The position numbers and the translations under genes are program-made. 64,000 bases of DNA from Occultella aeris (GTDB lineage: Bacteria; Actinomycetota; Actinomycetes; Actinomycetales; Beutenbergiaceae), in the NCBI RefSeq assembly GCF_902703175.1, contig NZ_CACRYJ010000016.1, positions 124,001-188,000 on the forward strand, in the 5' to 3' direction. The notes under the pieces were generated by a model. It was given only the letters and a program-made list of their open reading frames with translations, searched no databases and had not been told where the DNA came from. Shown here one piece after another: positions 57,663 through 64,000 of this stretch (position 1 is the first letter of the stretch; each line of letters starts with the position of its first letter).

Positions 57663-57700
57663 CCGCCGACGGCTCGCTCCGGGCCGCTGACGGGTCGGCC

Positions 57701-57755
57701 AGAGGGTCCGGGTGAGTCAGAGCAAGGCGATGCGCCGGCTCACCCGGAACCCTCT
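57701..57755. terminator. Long hairpin between convergent genes
   Basis: AGAGGGTCCGGGTGAG and CTCACCCGGAACCCTCT pair over 16 bases with a single bulged A around a 22-base loop. It fills the space between the oxidase stop and the stop of the pyruvyl-transferase-like gene and is a good bidirectional terminator candidate. Confidence 0.68.
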
Positions 57756-57758
57756 GTC

Positions 57759-59048
57759 TCAACGCACCCGGCTCGCGGCCACCGCCGCCCGTCCCATCCA
57801 GGACAGCTGGCGCAGCGCCTCGGCGTGCACGCGCTCGGCGGCGCCGCGCGCGGCGGCCGGGTCCGCCACCACCCGGGCGAGCCGCTCGATGACCTCGGCT
57901 GCGCCGTCGTCGATCTCGTTGACCATGTTCGACCCACCCAGGTCCGCGTACATGGCGCCCTTGACCGTGTCGGTCGGCTGGCGCAGGTAGGTGCCGGGCA
58001 CGCCCACCGTGGTGGCCAGGATGGGGGAGTGGCACTCGATGCTGACGACGGCGGCGGCTCGCGCGTACGTGGCGGTCGCCGTGGGCAGGTCCCAGAACTC
58101 GTCCATGATCGCGACCTTCCCGCGCACGTCCTGCGGCAGGGTCGCGGGCCAGTGGTCGGCGATCAGGGCGACGGCGTAGCTCATCTCGGGTGCGATGAGC
58201 ACCTGCCGGCCGGTGGTCCGCACCCACCAGGAGATGGTCTCGGTCAGGACGCCGAGGTCGCGCGGGGTGAACGCCTCGTTCACGGCGTCCTTGGTCAGGT
58301 CGGTGGCGGTGATCGGCAGGTTCCGGAAGTGCGCGTAGGGCGTGTAGCGCAGCCGGGGCACGGCGACGAGGTAGCCGGGTTCCAGGCCGTGGTCGGCGAG
58401 CACGGCATCGGCGCCGGCCTCGTCGCGGATGTCGAACGCGAACGTCGCGTCCGGACCCGGCTCGAGGATCTCGGCGCGCACGTCCTGCCCGCGCAGGTAG
58501 TCAAGCGAGATGGTGTCCCGGCAGAACACGAACGCGGCGCCGTCGAGGATCTCGCGAGCCTCGTCGTCGAGGTGGCCGGGGGCGATCCCGCCGACCACCC
58601 GGCGCGCATCGGGGAGCTGGAAGGGCATGAAGTTGCCGAGCGGGTCGAACGTGATGCCGAAGAATCCGTAAGGCTTGCCGGAGGGGCGCCACGCCCGCAG
58701 GCCGGGCCTTGAGCCCATGCCGGCGGCGCTGCCGTGGATGAACAGGTCCGCCTCCTCGAAGGCGCGTGCGAGTTCCGGGGTGTCCGGGCGGCCGTCCGCG
58801 CCGATGTCGCCGTAGGCGAACTCGAGATCGCCGAACCGGTCGGCGAGCATGGTCTGCTCCCGGTCGCCCAGGCTGCCGGGCCACAGGATGATCCGGCCCG
58901 CGCCGGCGCCGAGCAGCGCCGTGATCGCGCCCGGCGTGTGGGCCACGTCCCCGATGTTGATGGTCTGCCAGGAGGACCGGAGCAGGATCGTTCCGACCCC
59001 TTTCGTCTCGGTAGGAGGGTCTTGAAGCATCGTTGCATCACCAGTCAT
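57759..59048 (-). CDS. Polysaccharide pyruvyl transferase family protein
   Basis: A protein of 429 residues. QTINIGDVAHTPGAITALLGAGAGRIILWP, ADLFIHGSAAGM and the C-terminal SIECHSPILATTVGVPGTYLRQ, with FVFCRDTISLDYLRGQDV in the middle, fit the CsaB/WcaK-type pyruvyl transferase fold. Such enzymes add ketal pyruvate to cell-wall sugars using phosphoenolpyruvate. It stands alone without glycan-assembly genes, so its acceptor is unknown. TATGCT six bases before the ATG and TTCGGG 17 bases further up suggest a leaderless transcript. Confidence 0.75.
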   Translation of the reverse strand: MTGDATMLQDPPTETKGVGTILLRSSWQTINIGDVAHTPGAITALLGAGAGRIILWPGSLGDREQTMLADRFGDLEFAYGDIGADGRPDTPELARAFEEADLFIHGSAAGMGSRPGLRAWRPSGKPYGFFGITFDPLGNFMPFQLPDARRVVGGIAPGHLDDEAREILDGAAFVFCRDTISLDYLRGQDVRAEILEPGPDATFAFDIRDEAGADAVLADHGLEPGYLVAVPRLRYTPYAHFRNLPITATDLTKDAVNEAFTPRDLGVLTETISWWVRTTGRQVLIAPEMSYAVALIADHWPATLPQDVRGKVAIMDEFWDLPTATATYARAAAVVSIECHSPILATTVGVPGTYLRQPTDTVKGAMYADLGGSNMVNEIDDGAAEVIERLARVVADPAAARGAAERVHAEALRQLSWMGRAAVAASRVR

Positions 59049-59054
59049 GCAGGC

Positions 59055-59083
59055 AGCATACCGGGTCCGGATAGCGGCCCGAA
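59055..59083 (-). promoter_or_regulatory. Leaderless promoter of the pyruvyl-transferase-like gene
   Basis: On the minus strand TTCGGG (59083-59078), 17 bases, TATGCT (59060-59055), then six bases to the ATG at 59048. No Shine-Dalgarno sequence is present. Confidence 0.5.
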
Positions 59084-59091
59084 GAGGCGGG

Positions 59092-59433
59092 CTACTCGCC
59101 GATGGCGCGTACGGCGACCACCTCGCACTGCACCGGGTAGGACTCGGCGCACCCGCCCTCGACCCAGACCTCGACGTCCTCGGAGTCCACCAGGTCGGCG
59201 GCCTCGATCGGCTGGTCGCCGCGGAGGAAGTCCGGGTCGCCGCGCAGGAGGCTCATGCCCTCGTAGTAGGGATCGGAGGGACCGACGAGGACGAGGGTGG
59301 TTCCCTCGGTCCCGACCTTTCCGGTGACGTCCGGATCCCGGTCCGGTGGCCCCGCGGGACCGGCGCAGGCCGCGGTCGTCAAAGCGAGGATGGCGGCGGC
59401 GACGGCGACCGGGAGGCGGCGCAGGGCGTCCAT
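59092..59433 (-). CDS. Small lipoprotein of unknown function
   Basis: A protein of 113 residues. A short basic N-terminus (MDALRRLP) and a hydrophobic segment end in TTAAC with the lipidated Cys at 23, followed by AGPAGPPDRDPDVTG. The mature part is about 90 residues, acidic, and contains two cysteines (GGCAESYPVQCEVV) that may form a disulfide. I recognise no family. It lies between the pyruvyl-transferase-like and lacI-type genes, all leftward; 58 bp separate it from the latter. Confidence 0.72.
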   Translation of the reverse strand: MDALRRLPVAVAAAILALTTAACAGPAGPPDRDPDVTGKVGTEGTTLVLVGPSDPYYEGMSLLRGDPDFLRGDQPIEAADLVDSEDVEVWVEGGCAESYPVQCEVVAVRAIGE

Positions 59434-59489
59434 CACCCGATGATGCCAGTCTCCTCGGCGGCCGTCACCGGCGTGAGTGCGCGGGTGGT

Positions 59490-60533
59490 TCAGGCGGGCC
59501 CGCTCGAGGCCCGCACCACGAGCTCCGGCTCGAACTCGACCTGCTCCGCCGTCAGGTCCTCCGAGCCGCGACGCAGCAGCATGTCCGCTGCGGTCCAGCC
59601 CATCTTGTACATCGGTTGACGCACCGAGGTGAGCGGGGTGGCGAGCATGTTCGCGAACATGACGTCGTCGTAGCCCACCACGGCCATCTCGCCCGGCACC
59701 GAGATGTCGAGGTCCCGCAGGGCCCGCAACGCCCCGAGCGCGGTCACGTCGTTGACGCAGAACGTGGCGGTCGGGGTGGGACCGTCGGCCGCGAGGAGCC
59801 GGCGCATGCCGTCGTCGCCACCGTCGGCGTTGAGAGCCTCGAGCGCGATCTCCACGAGCGAGGTGGCCGGGTCGAGGCCGTGAGCGGTGAGGGTCTGCAT
59901 CACGCCGTCGCGGCGGTCCGCGCACTGGCGCAGCGTGAGCGGGCCGTTCAGGAACGCCAGCCGGGTGTGGCCCTGGGCGAGCAGGTGCTCGGTGGCCAGG
60001 GCGCCGCCGCCGACGTCGTCGACGGCCACCGACGGCAGATCGGGAAGGGGAGAGGTGTGGTCGAGCAGGACCACGTCGATGCCCCGCTCACGCATCGCCA
60101 GGAGCGTGTCCAGGCTGCCCTCGGAGGGCGTCGCGATCACTCCACGCACGCCGTGCTCCTCGAACAGGCGCAGGTAGCGGCCCTCGCGCTCGGGGTTCTC
60201 GTCCGAGCTGCACAGCATCAGCGTGTACTCGTCCTGGGCGAGCCGGTCCTCTATCCCACGGGCCATCTCGGTGAAGAACGGGTTCGCGATGTCCAGCACC
60301 ACGGCGCCGACGGTGTTCAGCTCACCGCTGCGCAGCTGGCGGGCGGACGCGTTGCGCACGAACGAGAGTTCCTTGATCGCCGCCTCGACCTTGGCGCGGG
60401 TCGGCGGGGCCACGTTCTCCGGCCGGTTCAGTACGTTCGACACGGTGCCCACGGACACGCCGGCGAGTCGGGCCACGTCCGTGACGCTCGGGCGCTTGCC
60501 GTTCCGGCCGGTGCCAGGCTGGGTCGCCGCCAT
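59490..60533 (-). CDS. LacI-family transcriptional regulator
   Basis: A protein of 347 residues from ATG 60533 with GAGGAG four bases upstream. The HTH reads VTDVARLAGVSVGTVSNVLN and the hinge RNASARQLRSGELN; the sensor domain has TFCVNDVTALGALRAL and MAVVGYDDVMFANMLATPLTSV. The recognition-helix dipeptide Val-Gly differs from the other three regulators of this window. Four TGNAACGATTCA-like sites within 4 kb on each side, including one in its own upstream region, make it the likely controller of the sugar-acid genes. Confidence 0.93.
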   Translation of the reverse strand: MAATQPGTGRNGKRPSVTDVARLAGVSVGTVSNVLNRPENVAPPTRAKVEAAIKELSFVRNASARQLRSGELNTVGAVVLDIANPFFTEMARGIEDRLAQDEYTLMLCSSDENPEREGRYLRLFEEHGVRGVIATPSEGSLDTLLAMRERGIDVVLLDHTSPLPDLPSVAVDDVGGGALATEHLLAQGHTRLAFLNGPLTLRQCADRRDGVMQTLTAHGLDPATSLVEIALEALNADGGDDGMRRLLAADGPTPTATFCVNDVTALGALRALRDLDISVPGEMAVVGYDDVMFANMLATPLTSVRQPMYKMGWTAADMLLRRGSEDLTAEQVEFEPELVVRASSGPA

Positions 60534-60548
60534 CGTTCTCCTCGTTGG

Positions 60549-60594
60549 TCTGAGTTCCGTCGGGTCGAGGCTCTGAGTTCCGTCGGGTCGAGGC
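60549..60594. repeat. Perfect tandem duplication of 23 bp in the lacI-type leader
   Basis: A 23-base unit beginning TCTGAGTTCCGTCGG is present twice in direct, gap-free succession, 16 bases upstream of the regulator start codon. It lies in the transcribed leader or promoter of that gene. Confidence 0.9.
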
Positions 60595-60637
60595 TCAGGG
60601 GTCACCCGTGACCGCGGCAGCCCTGCCCAGGTTCGAG

Positions 60638-60649
60638 TGTAACGATTCA
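60638..60649. promoter_or_regulatory. LacI-type operator upstream of its regulator gene
   Basis: TGTAACGATTCA fits TGNANCGNTNCA and shares AACGATTCA with the site at 63684. It lies between the dehydrogenase stop and the lacI-type start, so it probably mediates autoregulation. Confidence 0.65.
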
Positions 60650-60679
60650 TGGGTCGGCGGGTGCCTCACCCGGCGGAGT

Positions 60680-61687
60680 TCACCGTCGCGGATCGACGTG
60701 GACCTTCGGTCCCCGGCTGCCCGGCCGCTCGCCGGCGAGCACCGCCGCGGCCTGCGTGAGGGGGACGGTGGCAGCCACCAGCGGCCGCGGATCCACAGAC
60801 CCGTTCGCATAGGCCTCGATCGCGCCCGCCAGGCCCGCGGACGCCCCGAGGATGCCCACCGCCGTGATGTCGCGGAACACGAGCGAGCGGCTGTCGAACA
60901 GGGTCGGGGTCGGCGCGATCCCGATGAAGACGACCCGGCCGGCGGGTTCGACGAGGTCGACGGCGCGGGCCGGCACGCTCGCACCGGTCGACGCGTCGAC
61001 GACGGCGTCCCATGGCTCGTCCGGCAGCGTCGCCTCGGTCCAGGTGTGCGTCAGGCCGAGCGAGCGGGCGAACTCCAGGGACTGTTCATCCGGCCCGAGC
61101 AGATGTGCCCGTGCGCCGGCGGCCTCGACGAACAGCGCCGCGAGCAGACCGATGGTGCCAGGCCCGGCCACGAGCACCTGGTCGCCCTCGCCCACGTTCG
61201 CCGCCCGCACGGCGCGCACGGCGTTGCCGCCCGGTTCGACCATCGCCCCGGCGGTGTCGTCCAGGGCGTCCGGCAGGGCGTGCAGGGAGGAGGCGGGCAC
61301 CAGCAGCTGCTCGGCGAGCGCGCCGTGCCAACCGCCGCGGATGCCGATCTCGTACCGGTCGGCGCACACGTGGTGCCGACCGGCCAGGCAGCGGCGGCAG
61401 TGACCGCAGCCGAGCATCGTGTCGCCCGTGGTGCGCCGGCCGACCCAGGCCTCCTCGACGCCGTCGCCCACGGCGCTCACCGTGCCGCACCACTCGTGGC
61501 CGGGCCGCAGTGGGTAGGCGGCCTGGCCGTCGTGGAGGTAGCTCATCTCGCCGGTGAACAGCTCCACGTCGGTGCCGCAGACCCCCACCCGGCTCACGTC
61601 GACGACCACCTGCCCGGGGCCGGGCCGGGGCGCCGGGACGTCCGCGACCTCCGCCGTGTGCGGCCCGGTCAGCACCACCGCCCTCAT
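60680..61687 (-). CDS. Zinc-dependent medium-chain alcohol dehydrogenase
   Basis: A protein of 335 residues. Zinc ligands are Cys in VGVCGTDVELF (about 38), His-Glu in GHEW (about 63) and Glu in AMVEPGGNAVRA; the structural zinc loop reads CGHCRRCLAGRHHVC and the Rossmann motif VAGPGTIGLL. It belongs with sugar and polyol dehydrogenases such as L-idonate or threonine dehydrogenase-like proteins. It is upstream of the lacI-type gene on the same strand and divergent from the IlvD/Edd gene. Conversion of a sugar or sugar acid feeding the dehydratase is a reasonable guess. Confidence 0.88.
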   Translation of the reverse strand: MRAVVLTGPHTAEVADVPAPRPGPGQVVVDVSRVGVCGTDVELFTGEMSYLHDGQAAYPLRPGHEWCGTVSAVGDGVEEAWVGRRTTGDTMLGCGHCRRCLAGRHHVCADRYEIGIRGGWHGALAEQLLVPASSLHALPDALDDTAGAMVEPGGNAVRAVRAANVGEGDQVLVAGPGTIGLLAALFVEAAGARAHLLGPDEQSLEFARSLGLTHTWTEATLPDEPWDAVVDASTGASVPARAVDLVEPAGRVVFIGIAPTPTLFDSRSLVFRDITAVGILGASAGLAGAIEAYANGSVDPRPLVAATVPLTQAAAVLAGERPGSRGPKVHVDPRR

Positions 61688-61761
61688 GCGGGGGCCTGCC
61701 GGTTCGCGCGTGCCACGGGGTGTCCCGGGCTGACTAGGCTGGCGGGCAACGGAGTCATCGT

Positions 61762-61773
61762 CGAATCGTTCCT
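61762..61773. promoter_or_regulatory. LacI-type operator between dehydrogenase and dehydratase genes
   Basis: CGAATCGTTCCT on the plus strand is AGGAACGATTCG on the minus strand, sharing GGAACGATTC with the site at 63684. It lies in the 155-bp divergent gap and could control both genes. TAGGCT at 61735-61740 may be a -10. Confidence 0.55.
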
Positions 61774-61842
61774 CGCAGGTGGAGGGGCAGGTGCGCGTGC
61801 GAACCCACCCTAGGGGCGCAGCGCCGGAGCAGAGGAGTCAGT

Positions 61843-63573
61843 GTGGCCGAACAGAGCCGTGAGTTGCGCAGCCAGCAGTGGTACGCCGGGCAGGGGCGGG
61901 ATGCCTACATCCACCGGGCCTGGATGCGTCGTGGCGTGCCCGCGGACGCGTTCGAGGGCCGCAAGCCGCACATCGCCATCGCGAACACCGCCTCGGACCT
62001 GGCGCCGTGCAACTCACATCTGAACGAGGTGGCCGCCAGCGTGCGGGACGGCGTGCTCGAGGCCGGCGGGGTCCCGCTGAACATGCCGGTGGTCTCCCTC
62101 GGCGAGACGCAGCTGCGGCCCACCGCGATGCTCTGGCGGAACATGGCCGCGATGAGCATCGAGGAGATGATCCGCGGCAACCCGATCGACGGCGTGGTGC
62201 TCCTCGGCGGCTGCGACAAGACCATCCCGGCGCTGCTCATGGGCGCGGCTTCGGTGGGCCTGCCCGCCGTGGTGGTGCCCGGTGGGCCGATGCTCACCGG
62301 CACGTTCGCGGGTCAGGCGCTCGGCTGCGGCACCGACGTGTGGCGGCTGTCCGAGGAGGTCCGGGCCGGTACGCTCCCGGCCGAGCAGTTCACGCGCTCC
62401 GAGTCCGCGATGATCCGCTCCCGCGGGCACTGCAACACGATGGGCACCGCGTCAACGATGGGGCTGCTCGCCGAGGCGCTCGGCATGGTGCTGCCCGGCC
62501 TGGCCGGCACCCCGGCCCCAGACAGTCGTCTGCTCGAGGGCTCCCACGCGACCGGCAAGCTCGTCGTCGAGATGGTCGCGGCCGACCGCGGGCCCGCCGA
62601 CGTGCTGACGAAGGCGTCCTTCCACAACGCCATCGTCACGCTCGCCGCCATCGGTGGCTCGACCAACGCCGTCGTCCACCTGCTCGCGATCGCGGGCCGC
62701 CTCGGCATCGACCTGACCCTCGACGACTTCGACCGGATCGGATCCCGGGTGCCACTGCTCGTGGACCTGCAGCCGGCCGGGCGGTTCCTGATGGACGACC
62801 TCTACCGGGCCGGCGGGCTGCACGCAGTGCTCGCACAGGTGCGCGACCTGCTCGACCCGAGTGCGCTCACGGTCGACGGGACCCCACTCGTGGACCACCT
62901 CGGCGACGCCCCGATCTGGGACCCCGAGGTGATCCGCCTCCGCGACGCCCCGGTCCTGGGCGAGGCCGGAATCGCCGTGCTGCGAGGCAACCTCGCCCCG
63001 GCCGGCGCCATCATCAAGCCCGCAGCCGCCACCCCCCAGCTCCTGCAGCACCGCGGCAAGGCGGTCGTGTTCGACTCCATCGAGGACTTCCACGAGCGCA
63101 TCGACGACCCCGGACTCGAGGTGGACGCCTCCAGCGTGCTGGTGCTGCGCGGCTGCGGACCGAAGGGTTACCCGGGCATGCCCGAGGTCGCGAACATGCC
63201 GATGCCGAAGCGGCTCGTGGAGCAGGGCGTGCGGGACATGGTGCGCATCTGCGACGGCCGGATGAGCGGGACGGCATACGGCACCGTGGTGCTGCACGTC
63301 TCGCCCGAGGCCGCGGCCGGCGGCCCGCTGGCACTGGTCCGCACCGGGGACACGATCGTGCTCGACGTCGCGGGCCGGCGCCTCGACCTGGACGTGCCGG
63401 CGGACGAGCTCGCCGCCCGCACCCCCAACGAGGCGACGCTTGCCGGGTTCGCTGCGCCCACCCGCGGCTGGGAGCGGCTGTACGTCGACCACGTGCTGCA
63501 GGCCGACTCGGGTGCGGACCTGGACATCCTGGTCGGCGCCAGCGGCAGCGAGGTGAGCCGCGAGTCGCACTGA
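61843..63573 (+). CDS. IlvD/Edd family dehydratase (probable sugar-acid dehydratase)
   Basis: A protein of 576 residues starting at GTG five bases after AGAGGAG. IAIANTASDLAPCNSHLNEVA, LLGGCDKTIPALLMG and RSRGHCNTMGTASTMG carry the three iron-sulfur cysteines of the family; AAIGGSTNAVVHLLAIA follows. The pattern, with GRKPHIAIANTASD at the start, is closer to the pentonate/hexonate dehydratase branch than to biosynthetic IlvD. It would dehydrate an aldonic acid (for example L-arabinonate, D-xylonate or galactonate) to a 2-keto-3-deoxy acid. Which one is not clear from sequence. Confidence 0.9.
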   Translation: MAEQSRELRSQQWYAGQGRDAYIHRAWMRRGVPADAFEGRKPHIAIANTASDLAPCNSHLNEVAASVRDGVLEAGGVPLNMPVVSLGETQLRPTAMLWRNMAAMSIEEMIRGNPIDGVVLLGGCDKTIPALLMGAASVGLPAVVVPGGPMLTGTFAGQALGCGTDVWRLSEEVRAGTLPAEQFTRSESAMIRSRGHCNTMGTASTMGLLAEALGMVLPGLAGTPAPDSRLLEGSHATGKLVVEMVAADRGPADVLTKASFHNAIVTLAAIGGSTNAVVHLLAIAGRLGIDLTLDDFDRIGSRVPLLVDLQPAGRFLMDDLYRAGGLHAVLAQVRDLLDPSALTVDGTPLVDHLGDAPIWDPEVIRLRDAPVLGEAGIAVLRGNLAPAGAIIKPAAATPQLLQHRGKAVVFDSIEDFHERIDDPGLEVDASSVLVLRGCGPKGYPGMPEVANMPMPKRLVEQGVRDMVRICDGRMSGTAYGTVVLHVSPEAAAGGPLALVRTGDTIVLDVAGRRLDLDVPADELAARTPNEATLAGFAAPTRGWERLYVDHVLQADSGADLDILVGASGSEVSRESH

Positions 63574-63683
63574 CGTGCCGCCGCTCGCTGGGATAGCACC
63601 TGTGTGCCTGAGTTCGCCCGTCAGCCAGTGCGAGGTCAGCTTCGCAGGTGCCATGTCACGAGAGCCGATGGGCTAGGCTCGTG

Positions 63684-63695
63684 TGGAACGATTCA
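63684..63695 (+). promoter_or_regulatory. LacI-type operator before the last gene
   Basis: TGGAACGATTCA fits TGNANCGNTNCA. TAGGCT (63674-63679), five bases upstream, is a possible -10, which would place the operator at the transcription start. Confidence 0.65.
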
Positions 63696-63727
63696 ATCGA
63701 AGGCTCGCAAGGGGGCGGCGCGGTCCA

Positions 63728-64000
63728 ATGGGTGAGGGTGCAGAGGTTCGCGGACAGGTCGGATCTGGTTCGGCGCCGACCGGCCCGTACGCGTTCCTGT
63801 TCTGGAACGACCACCTGGACGCCGAGGCGATCCGGGCCGAGCTTGCCGATCTGGCCGCGGCCGGGTTCCGAGGCGTCACGATCAGCGCGCGGATCGGGCT
63901 GAGCCGCGAGATCGGCTACCTGACCCCGGCCTTCTTCGACCTGGTCCGCGCGGCCGTGGACGAGTGCGCCCGGCTGGGACTGGCTGTGATGCTCTACGAC
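63728..64000 (+). CDS. Putative glycoside hydrolase, N-terminal 91 codons (cut by window edge)
   Basis: The frame from ATG 63728 is open to the end of the window. After a Gly-rich start it reads YAFLFWNDHLDAEAIRAELA, then AAGFRGVTISARIGLSREIG and YLTPAFFDLVRAAVDECARL, ending in AVMLYD. The W/F-x-W-N-D-x-L start, the alternating helix-strand pattern and the terminal LYD are typical of the catalytic barrel of uncharacterised GH106/GH2-related glycosidases. Family level is uncertain because the active site is not in the window. The operator and TAGGCT upstream link it to the 59.5-kb LacI-type regulator. Confidence 0.6.
   Translation, partial: MGEGAEVRGQVGSGSAPTGPYAFLFWNDHLDAEAIRAELADLAAAGFRGVTISARIGLSREIGYLTPAFFDLVRAAVDECARLGLAVMLYD

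Noticed and set aside
60549-60594. CRISPR-like array
   Set aside because: Only two adjacent units without spacers, no cas genes, and no further copies nearby.
1-64000. tRNA, rRNA or riboswitch genes
   Set aside because: Reading both strands gave no cloverleaf-like or rRNA-like segments and no recognisable riboswitch consensus; a covariance-model search would be needed to exclude small ones.

Overview
The window is high-GC DNA with short intergenic gaps, many GTG and TTG starts, ATGA/GTGA gene overlaps, CGNR, DUF2185 and F420-type oxidoreductase families, and a large share of LacI-type regulators and LplABC-type sugar importers. This points to a free-living or plant/soil-associated actinobacterium, probably of the Micrococcales. 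I see no rRNA, tRNA, CRISPR array or intact insertion sequence. The genus cannot be named from the sequence.

The left third (1-21.7 kb) concerns plant pectin and arabinan. It opens with a truncated GH95 gene and a divergent VOC/CGNR regulator pair. A leftward rhamnogalacturonan operon follows (leader peptide, DUF624, lipoprotein, two permeases, SGNH acetylesterase, YetA-like PL26 lyase; 9.4 to 1.8 kb), divergent from a LacI regulator at 9.8 kb. Next come araB-araD-araA, a small DUF2185 gene, a zinc dehydrogenase, GH27, two GH51 arabinofuranosidases and a nucleoside-kinase-like gene.

The middle (21.7-32.8 kb) is accessory. It holds two REP-like palindromes, an RHH/Doc toxin-antitoxin pair, a small membrane protein, two translationally coupled LacI genes, an Ada-like/AlkB repair pair, and a two-component system coupled to an ABC-2 exporter. 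Around a lipoprotein hydrolase lies a graveyard of gene remnants (SpoU methyltransferase, F420/PPOX protein, FAD monooxygenase, ABC ATPase), together with a diverged direct duplication of about 330 bp.

From 32.8 to 43 kb a second LplABC importer operon carries two GH127 enzymes with the zinc-cysteine site, a DUF624 protein and a GH31. It probably takes up and degrades beta-L-arabinofuranosides. It shares an operator (core AGCGTTAACA) with araB and the 15.5-kb dehydrogenase, so an L-arabinose regulon spans the window.

From 43 to 56.1 kb the genes resemble the Bacillus muropeptide-recovery set but are rewired. NamZ, NagZ, an AmiE-like serine hydrolase and MurQ all lack signal peptides. A Dpp/Opp-type ABC importer replaces the PTS, and a PIG-L deacetylase, a double GNAT protein and an RpiR/MurR-type regulator join the set. 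This is the most interesting system here: a proposed cytoplasmic muropeptide catabolism fed by an ABC importer.

The right end (56.4-64 kb) holds an FMN-dependent 2-hydroxyacid oxidase, a pyruvyl-transferase-like gene, a LacI regulator, a zinc dehydrogenase, an IlvD/Edd dehydratase and the start of a putative glycoside hydrolase. Four copies of a TGNAACGATTCA-like site tie most of these into one predicted regulon for a sugar acid.
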